Position numbers and translations under genes: made by a program
Part shown: positions 1 to 5,902 of the stretch, piece after piece
Layout: each line of letters opens with the position of its first letter
How positions within the stretch are numbered: position 1 is the stretch's first letter
Assembly (NCBI GenBank): GCA_015222355.1
Contig: JADFVC010000309.1
Coordinates: forward strand, 1 to 7,113
DNA from: Chloroflexota bacterium
GTDB taxonomy: Bacteria > Desulfobacterota > Desulfuromonadia > Desulfuromonadales > Geopsychrobacteraceae
Direction of reading: 5' to 3'
DNA length: 7,113 bases
The notes under the pieces: generated by a model
What the model was told of the DNA's origin: nothing
What the model saw: only the letters and a program-made list of their open reading frames with translations
Database searches by the model: none

Positions 1-139
1 CAACCATGGTCATCCCTTCGCGGGCCAACTGTTTCATGACCTCAAGAACTTCGCCGACCATTTCCGGGTCAAGAGCGCTGGTCGGTTCGTCGAACAGCAT
101 GATCTTCGGATCCATGGCCAGGGCGCGGGCAATGGCGAC
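1..139 (-). pseudogene. 5'-truncated remnant of a polar amino-acid ABC transporter ATP-binding protein (GlnQ/HisP-like)
   Basis: Read on the minus strand, 46 codons (139 down to 2) are clearly the C-terminal half of an ABC ATPase of the polar amino-acid uptake family. They begin [13 protein letters not shown], continue through Walker B and the D-loop ([13 protein letters not shown]), and go on to a helix ending at the window edge, just before the expected H-loop. Upstream of VAIARA one expects the signature LSGGQQQR. Instead the frame reads DDHAGNNKC and then unrelated residues up to a stop at 214-212. Only the GC-GTC-GCC bases directly at the junction look ancestral. Walker A, Q-loop and a start codon are all absent, so this copy cannot bind ATP as an ABC domain. 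The 3' part lies outside the window. The identity of the fragment is secure. Calling it a pseudogene rather than an assembly junction is inference. Confidence 0.75.
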
Positions 140-191
140 GCATTTATTATTGCCGGCATGATCATCGCTGAGATCTGGCCCTTTCCGGCGC

Positions 192-239
192 AAAAAAAGG
201 TCTGCCGTGAACCGTTAATCCCGCATCCTCCTCACGGCA
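192..239 (-). terminator. Possible leftward intrinsic terminator (inverted repeat plus T-run)
   Basis: A perfect 8-base inverted repeat, TGCCGTGA (203-210) and TCACGGCA (232-239), encloses 21 bases. Read on the minus strand, the second arm is followed after GACC by seven T (198-192). This resembles an intrinsic terminator for leftward transcription, but the loop is long and the T-run is four bases from the stem. No minus-strand gene lies upstream of it in this window, so it may be a leftover from whatever rearranged this junction, or chance. Confidence 0.3.
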
Positions 240-256
240 CGTCGCACCCTTTCTTC

Positions 257-286
257 TTTACAAAAGCAGGGGGGTAAGTCTAGAAT
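257..286 (+). promoter_or_regulatory. Sigma-70-type promoter for lepA-lepB
   Basis: TTTACA (257-262) matches the -35 consensus at five of six bases and TAGAAT (281-286) matches the -10 at five of six, with an 18-base spacer. Transcription would begin near 293, about 43 bases before the lepA start. This is the best promoter match in the 196 non-coding bases between the ABC remnant and lepA. The call rests on sequence match only. Confidence 0.6.
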
Positions 287-335
287 TGCCAGTTCGGTAA
301 AATCACCCTAACAGACAAGTTTTATTTGAGTTTTC

Positions 336-2135
336 ATGAACCTGAAAAACATTCGTAATTTCTCTATCATCGCCCATATTGATCACGGCAAATCAACTCT
401 CGCTGATCGTTTGCTGGAGAAAACCGGCGCCCTGACAGACCGTGAAAAATCTGATCAGTATCTTGATAAAATGGAGCTCGAAAAAGAGCGGGGCATCACC
501 ATCAAAGCTCAAGCCGTGCGCCTGAACTACCGCGCCAAGGATGGTCAGGATTATATCCTCAATTTAATCGACACTCCGGGGCATGTTGATTTTTCCTATG
601 AAGTCAGCCGCTCTTTGTCAGCTTGTGAAGGAGCGATGCTGGTCATCGATGCGGCGCAGGGGGTTGAAGCTCAGACTCTCGCCAATGTCTATATGGCAAT
701 TGATCAGGATTTGGAAATCTTCCCGGTTTTAAATAAGATCGACCTGCCGAGTGCTGAACCTGAGCGGATCAAGGAAGAAGTCGAAGAGATTATCGGTATC
801 GACACACATGATGCGATCATGGCCAGTGCCAAGGAAGGTCTCGGTATCGATGAAATCCTTGAGGCCGTTGTCGAACGTGTCCCGGCACCCACCGGAGACC
901 CGAAAGCTCCCTTAAAAGCGCTGACTTTTGACTCCTGGTATGACTCTTACCAAGGGGTTGTTGTGCTGGTTCGTGTTATTGACGGCGTCATCAAGAAGGG
1001 GGAGAAGATTAAGTTAATGGCCACCGGCGGTGTTTACGAGGTGCAGAAAGTCGGTGCTTTCAGCCCTCATCTGCTCGAATTACCGCAATTGTCAGCCGGA
1101 GAGGTCGGTTTTGTTGTCGCCGGGATCAAGGTCGTTGAAGATGCCAAGGTTGGCGACACCATCACCCATCTACATCGCCCGGCGGAGCAACCACTCCCCG
1201 GATTTCAGGATGTCAAGCCGATGGTTTTTTCCGGGCTTTATCCGATCGATTCAGGTGATTACGATGCCCTGCGTGATGCCCTGCAAAAATTACGTTTAAA
1301 CGATGCCGCGTTCTCCTTTGAGCCGGAAACCTCTCTGGCCCTCGGTTTCGGTTTTCGCTGCGGCTTCCTCGGCCTGCTTCATATGGAAATTATTCAGGAG
1401 AGGTTGGAGCGTGAATTTAACGTCGAGCTGATTACCACGGCGCCAACGGTTGTTTACAAGGTCACCACAACCAAAGGTGAGCTGCTTAAGGTCGAAAGCG
1501 CCAATATGCTCCCGGAGGTCCAGCTCATCGATAAGATAGAAGAGCCTTTTGTTCTGGCCTCAATCCATGTGCCGAATGAATTTGTTGGCGCCGTATTGAA
1601 ACTCTGCATCGAAAAACGTGGCATCCAGCGGGAGCTGAAATATCTGACCGTTAACCGGGTCATGGTCGTCTACGAGTTACCATTGAATGAAATCGTCCTC
1701 GATTTCTTTGATCGGCTCAAATCGATTACCCGCGGTTATGCCTCTCTCGACTATGAACATCTTGATTTCCGGCCGAGCCGGCTGGTGCGCCTGAATGTGT
1801 TGATCAATGGCGATGTTGTGGACGCACTGTCCCTGATCGTGCATCACGATAAGGCTCAATTCCGGGGACGCGAACTGGTTGCCAAGATGAAAGAGTTTAT
1901 CCCCAGGCAGCAGTTTGAAGTCGCTATCCAGGCCGCCATCGGCAATAAGGTGATTGCCCGTTCGACGGTCAAGGCACTGCGCAAAGATGTTACGGCGAAA
2001 TGTTACGGCGGTGATATTACTCGGAAACGAAAGCTGTTGGAGAAACAGAAAGCCGGCAAAAAACGGATGAAACAGGTTGGCAGTGTAGAACTGCCACAGG
2101 ACGCATTCCTCGCAATCCTCAAAATTAAAGAGTAG
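336..2135 (+). CDS. lepA: Elongation factor 4 (LepA/EF4), ribosome-associated translational GTPase
   Basis: This 599-residue protein has the usual length and full domain order of LepA. The GTPase signatures are all present: G1 AHIDHGKS at residues 13-20 (the leading Ala is normal for LepA), G2 RGITI at 52-56, G3 DTPGH at 79-83, G4 NKID at 133-136 and G5 SAK at 164-166. Domain II, the EF-G-like domains III and V, and the LepA-specific C-terminal domain follow; the basic segment [11 protein letters not shown] lies near residues 558-568. LepA binds the ribosome and acts on stalled or back-translocating complexes and on initiation or assembly; its exact role is debated. The ATG at 336 starts the family-typical [14 protein letters not shown]. 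The ribosome site is weak (GAG at 328-330, five bases from the ATG). lepB follows after 5 bases, so the two are co-transcribed. Nothing in the protein looks damaged. Confidence 0.98.
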   Translation: MNLKNIRNFSIIAHIDHGKSTLADRLLEKTGALTDREKSDQYLDKMELEKERGITIKAQAVRLNYRAKDGQDYILNLIDTPGHVDFSYEVSRSLSACEGAMLVIDAAQGVEAQTLANVYMAIDQDLEIFPVLNKIDLPSAEPERIKEEVEEIIGIDTHDAIMASAKEGLGIDEILEAVVERVPAPTGDPKAPLKALTFDSWYDSYQGVVVLVRVIDGVIKKGEKIKLMATGGVYEVQKVGAFSPHLLELPQLSAGEVGFVVAGIKVVEDAKVGDTITHLHRPAEQPLPGFQDVKPMVFSGLYPIDSGDYDALRDALQKLRLNDAAFSFEPETSLALGFGFRCGFLGLLHMEIIQERLEREFNVELITTAPTVVYKVTTTKGELLKVESANMLPEVQLIDKIEEPFVLASIHVPNEFVGAVLKLCIEKRGIQRELKYLTVNRVMVVYELPLNEIVLDFFDRLKSITRGYASLDYEHLDFRPSRLVRLNVLINGDVVDALSLIVHHDKAQFRGRELVAKMKEFIPRQQFEVAIQAAIGNKVIARSTVKALRKDVTAKCYGGDITRKRKLLEKQKAGKKRMKQVGSVELPQDAFLAILKIKE

Positions 2136-2140
2136 ACACA

Positions 2141-2809
2141 ATGGCTATCTTTAAAAAGAAGAGCAAGACATTGACTGAAAAAAAACCCTGGTATCGTGAA
2201 TGGTCGGAAGCGCTGATTGTCGCTGTTATTCTGGCGCTGATCATTCGCACCTTTCTTTTTCAGGCGTTTAAAATTCCCTCAGGCTCGATGCTTGACACCC
2301 TGCTGATCGGCGACCACCTGCTGGTTAATAAATTCATTTACGGAACCCAATTGCCCTTTACCGAGCAAACCTATCTTAAGATGCGTGATCCGCAACGGGG
2401 CGACGTCATCGTTTTCGAGTTTCCCGAGGATGAAGGCAAATCCTACTTTCAGCGGCGGGATTTTATCAAACGGGTTGTCGGTGAACCCGGGGATCTGATT
2501 GAACTTAAAGCGAAACAGGTTTATGTCAACTGCACGGTCTACAATATCCCGCAGCAAGTTCACAAGGATAATCAGGTTATTCCCTTTGTCGCTGGTCCGA
2601 GAGATTTTACCGGGTCGATCAAGGTTCCGGCTGACAGCTATTTTGTTATGGGAGACAACCGTGACTACTCGTTCGACAGTCGTTTCTGGGGTTTTGTACA
2701 TAAATCGAAAATCAAAGGCTTAGCCTTTATCAAGTACTGGTCCTGGAATGCAAAGGCGGATCTTCTCAATAAGGTTCGCTGGGGACGTATCGGCCGCCCT
2801 ATCGACTAG
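2141..2809 (+). CDS. lepB: Signal peptidase I (leader peptidase), inner-membrane serine protease
   Basis: LepB cleaves signal peptides from proteins exported by Sec or Tat, using a Ser-Lys dyad on the periplasmic face of the inner membrane. The 222-residue product has a basic N-terminus and one membrane segment around residues 23-43. The S26 boxes follow: PSGSM at 46-50 with the nucleophile Ser49, RRDFIKRVVGEPGD at 105-118 with the general base Lys110, and MGDNRDYSFDSRFWG at 170-184. One N-terminal membrane segment rather than two, and the short length, fit the compact form found in many bacteria outside the enterics. The ATG at 2141 has AAGAG at 2128-2132 as a modest ribosome site, inside the end of lepA. 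Pairing with lepA is a widespread arrangement. The catalytic residues are intact, so it should be active. Confidence 0.97.
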   Translation: MAIFKKKSKTLTEKKPWYREWSEALIVAVILALIIRTFLFQAFKIPSGSMLDTLLIGDHLLVNKFIYGTQLPFTEQTYLKMRDPQRGDVIVFEFPEDEGKSYFQRRDFIKRVVGEPGDLIELKAKQVYVNCTVYNIPQQVHKDNQVIPFVAGPRDFTGSIKVPADSYFVMGDNRDYSFDSRFWGFVHKSKIKGLAFIKYWSWNAKADLLNKVRWGRIGRPID

Positions 2810-2812
2810 CTT

Positions 2813-2863
2813 AGGTTCCACCCGGAGTTTCCGGATGCAACCTGGATTGTCGTGTCCATCCAG
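2813..2863 (+). repeat. Inverted repeats after lepB, possible end-of-transcript structure
   Basis: Just after the lepB stop, CCGGA (2822-2826) and TCCGG (2830-2834) form a tight hairpin. AGGTT (2813-2817) and AACCT (2839-2843) can extend it as an outer stem across a four-by-four internal loop. A second inverted repeat, CTGGAT (2842-2847) and ATCCAG (2858-2863), overlaps the first by two bases. No T-run follows, so this is not a canonical intrinsic terminator. It could protect the 3' end of the lepA-lepB mRNA or assist termination. Together with the pyr leader it accounts for the gap between lepB and pyrR. Confidence 0.35.
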
Positions 2864-2882
2864 AGTTTCAACAATTAAGCAG

Positions 2883-2912
2883 TTGACTATTTCCGCTACC
2901 GATTGTTAGAGT
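2883..2912 (+). promoter_or_regulatory. Promoter of the pyr operon
   Basis: TTGACT (2883-2888) matches the -35 consensus at five of six bases. TAGAGT (2907-2912), after an 18-base spacer, matches the -10 at four of six. The predicted start near 2919 gives an untranslated leader of about 60 bases before the leader ORF and about 155 before pyrR, placing the PyrR-binding hairpin and the terminator within the transcript as regulation would require. The -10 is imperfect, so the exact site is uncertain. Confidence 0.5.
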
Positions 2913-2940
2913 CACGAGAATTCAGCAGCAGAATCATCAG

Positions 2941-2974
2941 CCCTTTAAGTTGACCCGAGAGGTCAGCAAGGGAG
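2941..2974 (+). promoter_or_regulatory. PyrR-binding RNA loop that overlaps the leader Shine-Dalgarno
   Basis: The RNA folds as a lower stem CCCUU (2941-2945) with AAGGG (2968-2972), an asymmetric internal loop (UAAGU on one side, GC on the other), an upper stem UGACC (2951-2955) with GGUCA (2961-2965), and a terminal loop CGAGA (2956-2960). The known PyrR-binding consensus of Bacillus pyr leaders is ARUCCNGNGAGGYU. The core CCNGNGAGGY is matched exactly here at 2954-2963, and the flanking CCUUUAA and AAGG also resemble the Bacillus element. The lower stem contains the AAGGGAG (2968-2974) that serves as ribosome site for the leader ORF. PyrR with bound UMP should therefore stabilise the fold and block leader translation. 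The pyrR gene lies directly downstream. The match and fold are seen in the sequence; binding is inferred. Confidence 0.8.
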
Positions 2975-2979
2975 AAAAA

Positions 2980-3093
2980 ATGAATCAGCATATCCAACGA
3001 CTATTCGAAAAGCACCTGTGCATTTATGCATCAGGTGCTTTTTTTGTCCCTGACACACAAGGAAAGGAAGAGGCATGGCTGCGGAAAAAATAG
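2980..3093 (+). CDS. Pyr operon leader peptide (37 codons), regulatory ORF
   Basis: This short ORF starts with ATG at 2980, five bases after a good Shine-Dalgarno (AAGGGAG, 2968-2974), and runs 37 codons to TAG at 3091-3093. It begins MNQHIQRLFEK and ends EEAWLRKK. The intrinsic terminator at 3008-3045 lies completely inside it; the terminator's 3' arm and T-run are read as SGAFF. The E. coli pyrBI leader peptide also reads through its attenuator in this way. The peptide itself probably has no function; translation of it would keep the terminator open. Its stop lies 19 bases inside pyrR, so ribosomes ending here are placed next to the pyrR start. The properly placed ribosome site and its burial in the PyrR loop argue for a real ORF. 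There is no proof of expression. Confidence 0.72.
   Translation: MNQHIQRLFEKHLCIYASGAFFVPDTQGKEEAWLRKK
3008..3045 (+). terminator. Intrinsic terminator acting as pyr attenuator
   Basis: AAAAGCACCTG (3008-3018) pairs perfectly with CAGGTGCTTTT (3032-3042) across 13 bases. Within those, TGCA (3019-3022) can pair with TGCA (3027-3030), leaving loop TTTA and one bulged T. Seven T (3039-3045) close it. This is a canonical strong terminator sitting 30 bases before pyrR and inside the leader ORF, so it must be conditional for the operon to be expressed. I found no upstream segment able to pair with its 5' arm as an antiterminator; a ribosome on the leader ORF is the evident way to melt it. Confidence 0.88.
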
Positions 3094-3611
3094 AAATTCT
3101 CGACTGTGAAGGGATCGATCGAGCGTTGACCAGGATTGCCCACGAAATCCTGGAAAAAAACAAAGGGGTTGAAAATCTGGCGCTGATCGGGATTCGTACC
3201 GGTGGCGATTATCTGGCGTCTCAATTGCAGCAAAAAATATCCGAAATAGAAGGCCTGGTAGTCCCTCTCGGCCTCATTGATGTCACCATGTATCGTGATG
3301 ATTTCGGTTCACGAAACGACCTCTCGGTTGGCCAGACCGATATCCGTTTTCCTCTCAGTGATCGCCGGGTGGTTCTGATTGACGATGTGCTTTTTACCGG
3401 CCGCACCATCCGTGCTGCGATGGATGCGTTGATTGACCTGGGGCGGCCTCAGAACATCCAGTTGGCCATCCTCATCGATCGTGGTCACCGGGAACTGCCG
3501 ATCCGCCCGGATTATATTGGCCGCAACCTGCCGACGGCACGGAACGAGCAGATTGAAGTTGAATTTGATGCACAGCACACAGCTCAAGCTGTTTACCTGA
3601 TCAGAAGTTAA
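3075..3611 (+). CDS. pyrR: PyrR, bifunctional pyr RNA-binding regulator / uracil phosphoribosyltransferase
   Basis: PyrR senses UMP (and PRPP) and binds pyr leader RNA to switch operon expression; many members also make UMP from uracil and PRPP. The 178-residue length is typical. The PRPP loop VVLIDDVLFTGRT lies at 99-111, and GIRTGG at 39-44 is a second active-site stretch. Residues known from B. subtilis mutants to matter for RNA binding are retained: Thr19, Arg20 and His23 in LTRIAHE, and Arg139 and Arg144 in RGHRELPIR. This supports a regulator, not merely an enzyme, and agrees with the binding loop upstream. The ATG at 3075 follows AAGGAAG (3064-3070), four bases away, and gives the normal N-terminus. 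The first 19 bases overlap the leader ORF. It is the first structural gene of the cluster, so it is predicted to control its own transcript. Confidence 0.97.
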   Translation: MAAEKIEILDCEGIDRALTRIAHEILEKNKGVENLALIGIRTGGDYLASQLQQKISEIEGLVVPLGLIDVTMYRDDFGSRNDLSVGQTDIRFPLSDRRVVLIDDVLFTGRTIRAAMDALIDLGRPQNIQLAILIDRGHRELPIRPDYIGRNLPTARNEQIEVEFDAQHTAQAVYLIRS

Positions 3612-3626
3612 TTGCGGAGGCTCTCA

Positions 3627-4562
3627 ATGAATTTCAATCCGAAACACATTCTCGGCATCCAGGAGCTGTCTGCAGAGGAGCTGACATTTATCCTCGACAC
3701 AGCAGAAAGCTTTAAAGAAATCAACACTCGGAAAATCAAGAAGGTTCCGACCCTGCGGGGGAAAACCATCGTCAATCTCTTCTTTGAAGCCAGTACCAGA
3801 ACACGGACTTCATTCGAAGTCGCCGGCAAACGACTCTCTGCCGATACGATTAATATCAGCGCATCTTCATCATCGGTTGTTAAGGGTGAAACTCTGCAAG
3901 ATACCGCGCAAAATATCGAAGCGATGCATCCTGATATCATCGTCGTGCGCCATGGCGCGTCAGGCGCCTGTCATTATCTTGCAGAACGCCTGAATTGCTC
4001 GGTTATCAATGCCGGGGACGGAACACACGAGCATCCCAGTCAGGCTTTGCTTGATGCTCTCACCATTCGCCAGCACAAAGGGCAGATCGCCGGTCTGACC
4101 GTGGCCATTGTCGGCGACATCACCCATAGCCGGGTCGTGCGTTCAAATATCTATTGTTTATCAAAGCTCGGTGCCAAGGTTCGTATTGCCGGCCCCGGAA
4201 CCATGTTGCCGCCGGGACTTGATCGGCTTGGCTGCGAAGTTTACAGGAATATAGAGGATGCCATCCGCGATGCGGATTGCGTCATGATGCTACGTATCCA
4301 GCGCGAACGTCAGGGGGCTTCCCTGATTCCATCGGTCCGCGAATATGCGCGTTATTTTGGCCTGAACGAGAAAAAACTGACGCTGGCCAAAAAAGATGCC
4401 ATTGTGATGCACCCCGGCCCGATAAATCGGGGGGTTGAACTTGCTTCTTCGGTTGCTGACGGTCCGCAGAATGTCATTCTTGATCAGGTGGAAAATGGTG
4501 TTGCCGTGAGAATGGCTCTCCTCTACCTGGTTGCCGGTGGCGAAAAACTTCAGCAAGATTAA
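3627..4562 (+). CDS. pyrB: Aspartate carbamoyltransferase catalytic chain
   Basis: PyrB condenses carbamoyl phosphate with aspartate to carbamoyl aspartate, the committed step of pyrimidine synthesis in the cytoplasm. The product from ATG 3627 is 311 residues, normal for a catalytic chain. Key motifs are STRTRTSFE (56-64) for carbamoyl phosphate, the 80s loop SSVVKGET with Lys86, RHG (108-110), HPSQAL (136-141), LRIQRER (222-228) in the aspartate-binding loop, and HPGPINRG (262-269). The start is decided by GGAGG (3616-3620) six bases before ATG 3627; an in-frame TTG at 3612 would place that ribosome site inside the gene. The gap to pyrR is 15 bases. No pyrI regulatory chain is nearby, so control is expected through transcription or through assembly with PyrC rather than PyrI-type allostery. 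Confidence 0.97.
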   Translation: MNFNPKHILGIQELSAEELTFILDTAESFKEINTRKIKKVPTLRGKTIVNLFFEASTRTRTSFEVAGKRLSADTINISASSSSVVKGETLQDTAQNIEAMHPDIIVVRHGASGACHYLAERLNCSVINAGDGTHEHPSQALLDALTIRQHKGQIAGLTVAIVGDITHSRVVRSNIYCLSKLGAKVRIAGPGTMLPPGLDRLGCEVYRNIEDAIRDADCVMMLRIQRERQGASLIPSVREYARYFGLNEKKLTLAKKDAIVMHPGPINRGVELASSVADGPQNVILDQVENGVAVRMALLYLVAGGEKLQQD

Positions 4563-4585
4563 ATTTAGCAACAAAGGTGATGACT

Positions 4586-5860
4586 ATGAAAATTCTGGTG
4601 AAATCGGGACGGGTCATTGACCCCGCGAATTACATCGATGAAAAACTCGATATCCTCATTGTCGACGGGATAATCGCCGAGCTATCCCCTCATATTGATG
4701 CCGGCGATGCCGAGGTTATCAATGCCGCAGGGCTACTGGTGACTCCCGGCCTGGTCGACATGCATGTCCATTTGCGCGATCCGGGGTTTGAGTACAAAGA
4801 GGATATTGTGACCGGGACCAGAGCGGCGGCGGCGGGCGGAGTCACCTCGGTGGCCTGCATGCCGAATACCGACCCGGTCAACGATAGCCTGGCCGTGACC
4901 AAGTATATCATCAGTAAAGCCCGAGAGCAGGGGAGTATCAATGTTTTTCCGATCGGCTCTATCACCAAGGGGATGAAAGGGGAAATCCTGTCCGAAATGG
5001 GTGAATTGAAAGAGGGCGGCTGTGTCGGATTCTCTGACGATGGGTTGCCGGTTAAAAATGGCGAAATGATGCGCCGGGCCCTGGAATATGCCGGCACTTT
5101 CGATGTTCCCATTATTTCTCACGCAGAAGAGCTTTCGCTGGTCGCTGACGGTGTCATGAACGAGGGTCCGGTTGCGACCGAACTCGGTCTGAAAGGCATC
5201 CCGTGGGTCGCTGAAGAGGCCATAACCGCTCGCGATATCATGCTGGCCGAGTTGACCGGCAGCCACCTGCATGTTGCCCATGTCTCGACCAGGGGCAGTG
5301 TCGAATTGGTGCGCCTGGCGAAAAAGCGGGGCGTACCGGTGACCTGCGAGGCCACGCCGCACCATTTCATGCTCACCGACGAAGCTGTCCGTGGTTACAA
5401 CACCAATGCCAAGATGAACCCGCCACTCCGCAGCCAGGAAAATGTGGATGCGGTTCGGGCCGGCCTGGCGGACGGCACGATTGATGCCATCGCCACCGAT
5501 CATGCTCCTCATCATCATGATGAGAAAAATGTCGAATTTGCCATTGCCATGAATGGCATCATTGGTCTGGAAACACTTTTACCCCTGACCCTTAAGCTGG
5601 TCGGTGAAAAAGTGTTGACCCTTTCCCGGGCGATCGCCCTGATCACCTGTCAGCCGGCCAAAATTCTCGGTATTGATCGGGGAACGCTTTCCGTTGGTGC
5701 GGTGGCGGATATCACCCTGATCAACCCGAATAAAGAATGGACTGTGGATCCGGCCAAGTTGCAATCAAAAAGCCAGAACACACCATGGGCCGGCCAGCAA
5801 CTCAAAGGGTGCGCCATGAAAACATTATTGGCTGGAAAAGAAGTCTATAGCAGAAGTTAA
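4586..5860 (+). CDS. pyrC: Dihydroorotase, class I zinc metalloenzyme
   Basis: PyrC cyclises carbamoyl aspartate to dihydroorotate. The 424 residues are typical of the class I amidohydrolase form. The metal ligands are all present: His60 and His62 in [10 protein letters not shown], Asp152 in FSDDGLPV, His179 in ISHAEE, His232 in HVAHVSTRG and Asp305 in TDHAPHH. It is therefore predicted to be catalytically active, unlike the inactive PyrC-like partner of pseudomonad PyrB. Three starts are in frame: GTG 4577, ATG 4580 and ATG 4586. AGGTGA (4575-4580) lies five bases before 4586 but overlaps the other two, and [13 protein letters not shown] is the normal family N-terminus, so 4586 is chosen. 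It follows pyrB after 23 bases. The pyrB-pyrC pairing could allow a PyrB-PyrC complex as in class B enzymes; this is inference. Confidence 0.96.
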   Translation: MKILVKSGRVIDPANYIDEKLDILIVDGIIAELSPHIDAGDAEVINAAGLLVTPGLVDMHVHLRDPGFEYKEDIVTGTRAAAAGGVTSVACMPNTDPVNDSLAVTKYIISKAREQGSINVFPIGSITKGMKGEILSEMGELKEGGCVGFSDDGLPVKNGEMMRRALEYAGTFDVPIISHAEELSLVADGVMNEGPVATELGLKGIPWVAEEAITARDIMLAELTGSHLHVAHVSTRGSVELVRLAKKRGVPVTCEATPHHFMLTDEAVRGYNTNAKMNPPLRSQENVDAVRAGLADGTIDAIATDHAPHHHDEKNVEFAIAMNGIIGLETLLPLTLKLVGEKVLTLSRAIALITCQPAKILGIDRGTLSVGAVADITLINPNKEWTVDPAKLQSKSQNTPWAGQQLKGCAMKTLLAGKEVYSRS

Positions 5861-5880
5861 GCATACATATTTAAAGTTAT

Positions 5881-5897
5881 TTCTTGAAAACAAGAGG
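5881..5897 (+). promoter_or_regulatory. Small hairpin covering the carA ribosome site
   Basis: In the AT-rich 42-base gap before carA, TCTTG (5882-5886) pairs with CAAGA (5891-5895) over an AAAA loop, with a further U-G pair (5881-5896). The 3' arm includes most of the carA Shine-Dalgarno AAGAGG (5892-5897), which is five bases before the start. The fold is short and mostly A-U, so it would only mildly restrain initiation. It could set carA translation relative to pyrC. Confidence 0.3.
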
Positions 5898-5902
5898 TCT
5901 CA

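Noticed and set aside
13..20. Alanine at the first P-loop position of LepA (AHIDHGKS), seen at residues 13-20 of the protein, as a possible defect
   Set aside because: The AHIDHGKS form is the normal LepA G1 motif.
286..303. TTGCCA and TAAAAT as a promoter before lepA
   Set aside because: The two hexamers are only six bases apart, too close for a sigma-70 promoter; TTTACA-18-TAGAAT is better.
1677..2141. Minus-strand open frame (154 codons) opposite the end of lepA
   Set aside because: Opposite the conserved LepA C-terminal domain; a shadow of the real gene.
3612..3626. TTG at 3612 as an upstream start for pyrB, adding five residues
   Set aside because: The GGAGG at 3616-3620 is correctly placed for ATG 3627 and would be inside the gene if TTG 3612 were used; the longer N-terminus is also unlike the family.
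4733..5518. Long minus-strand open frame (261 codons) opposite pyrC
   Set aside because: Antisense to an intact pyrC with all metal ligands; the protein has no recognisable motifs and no ribosome site of note.
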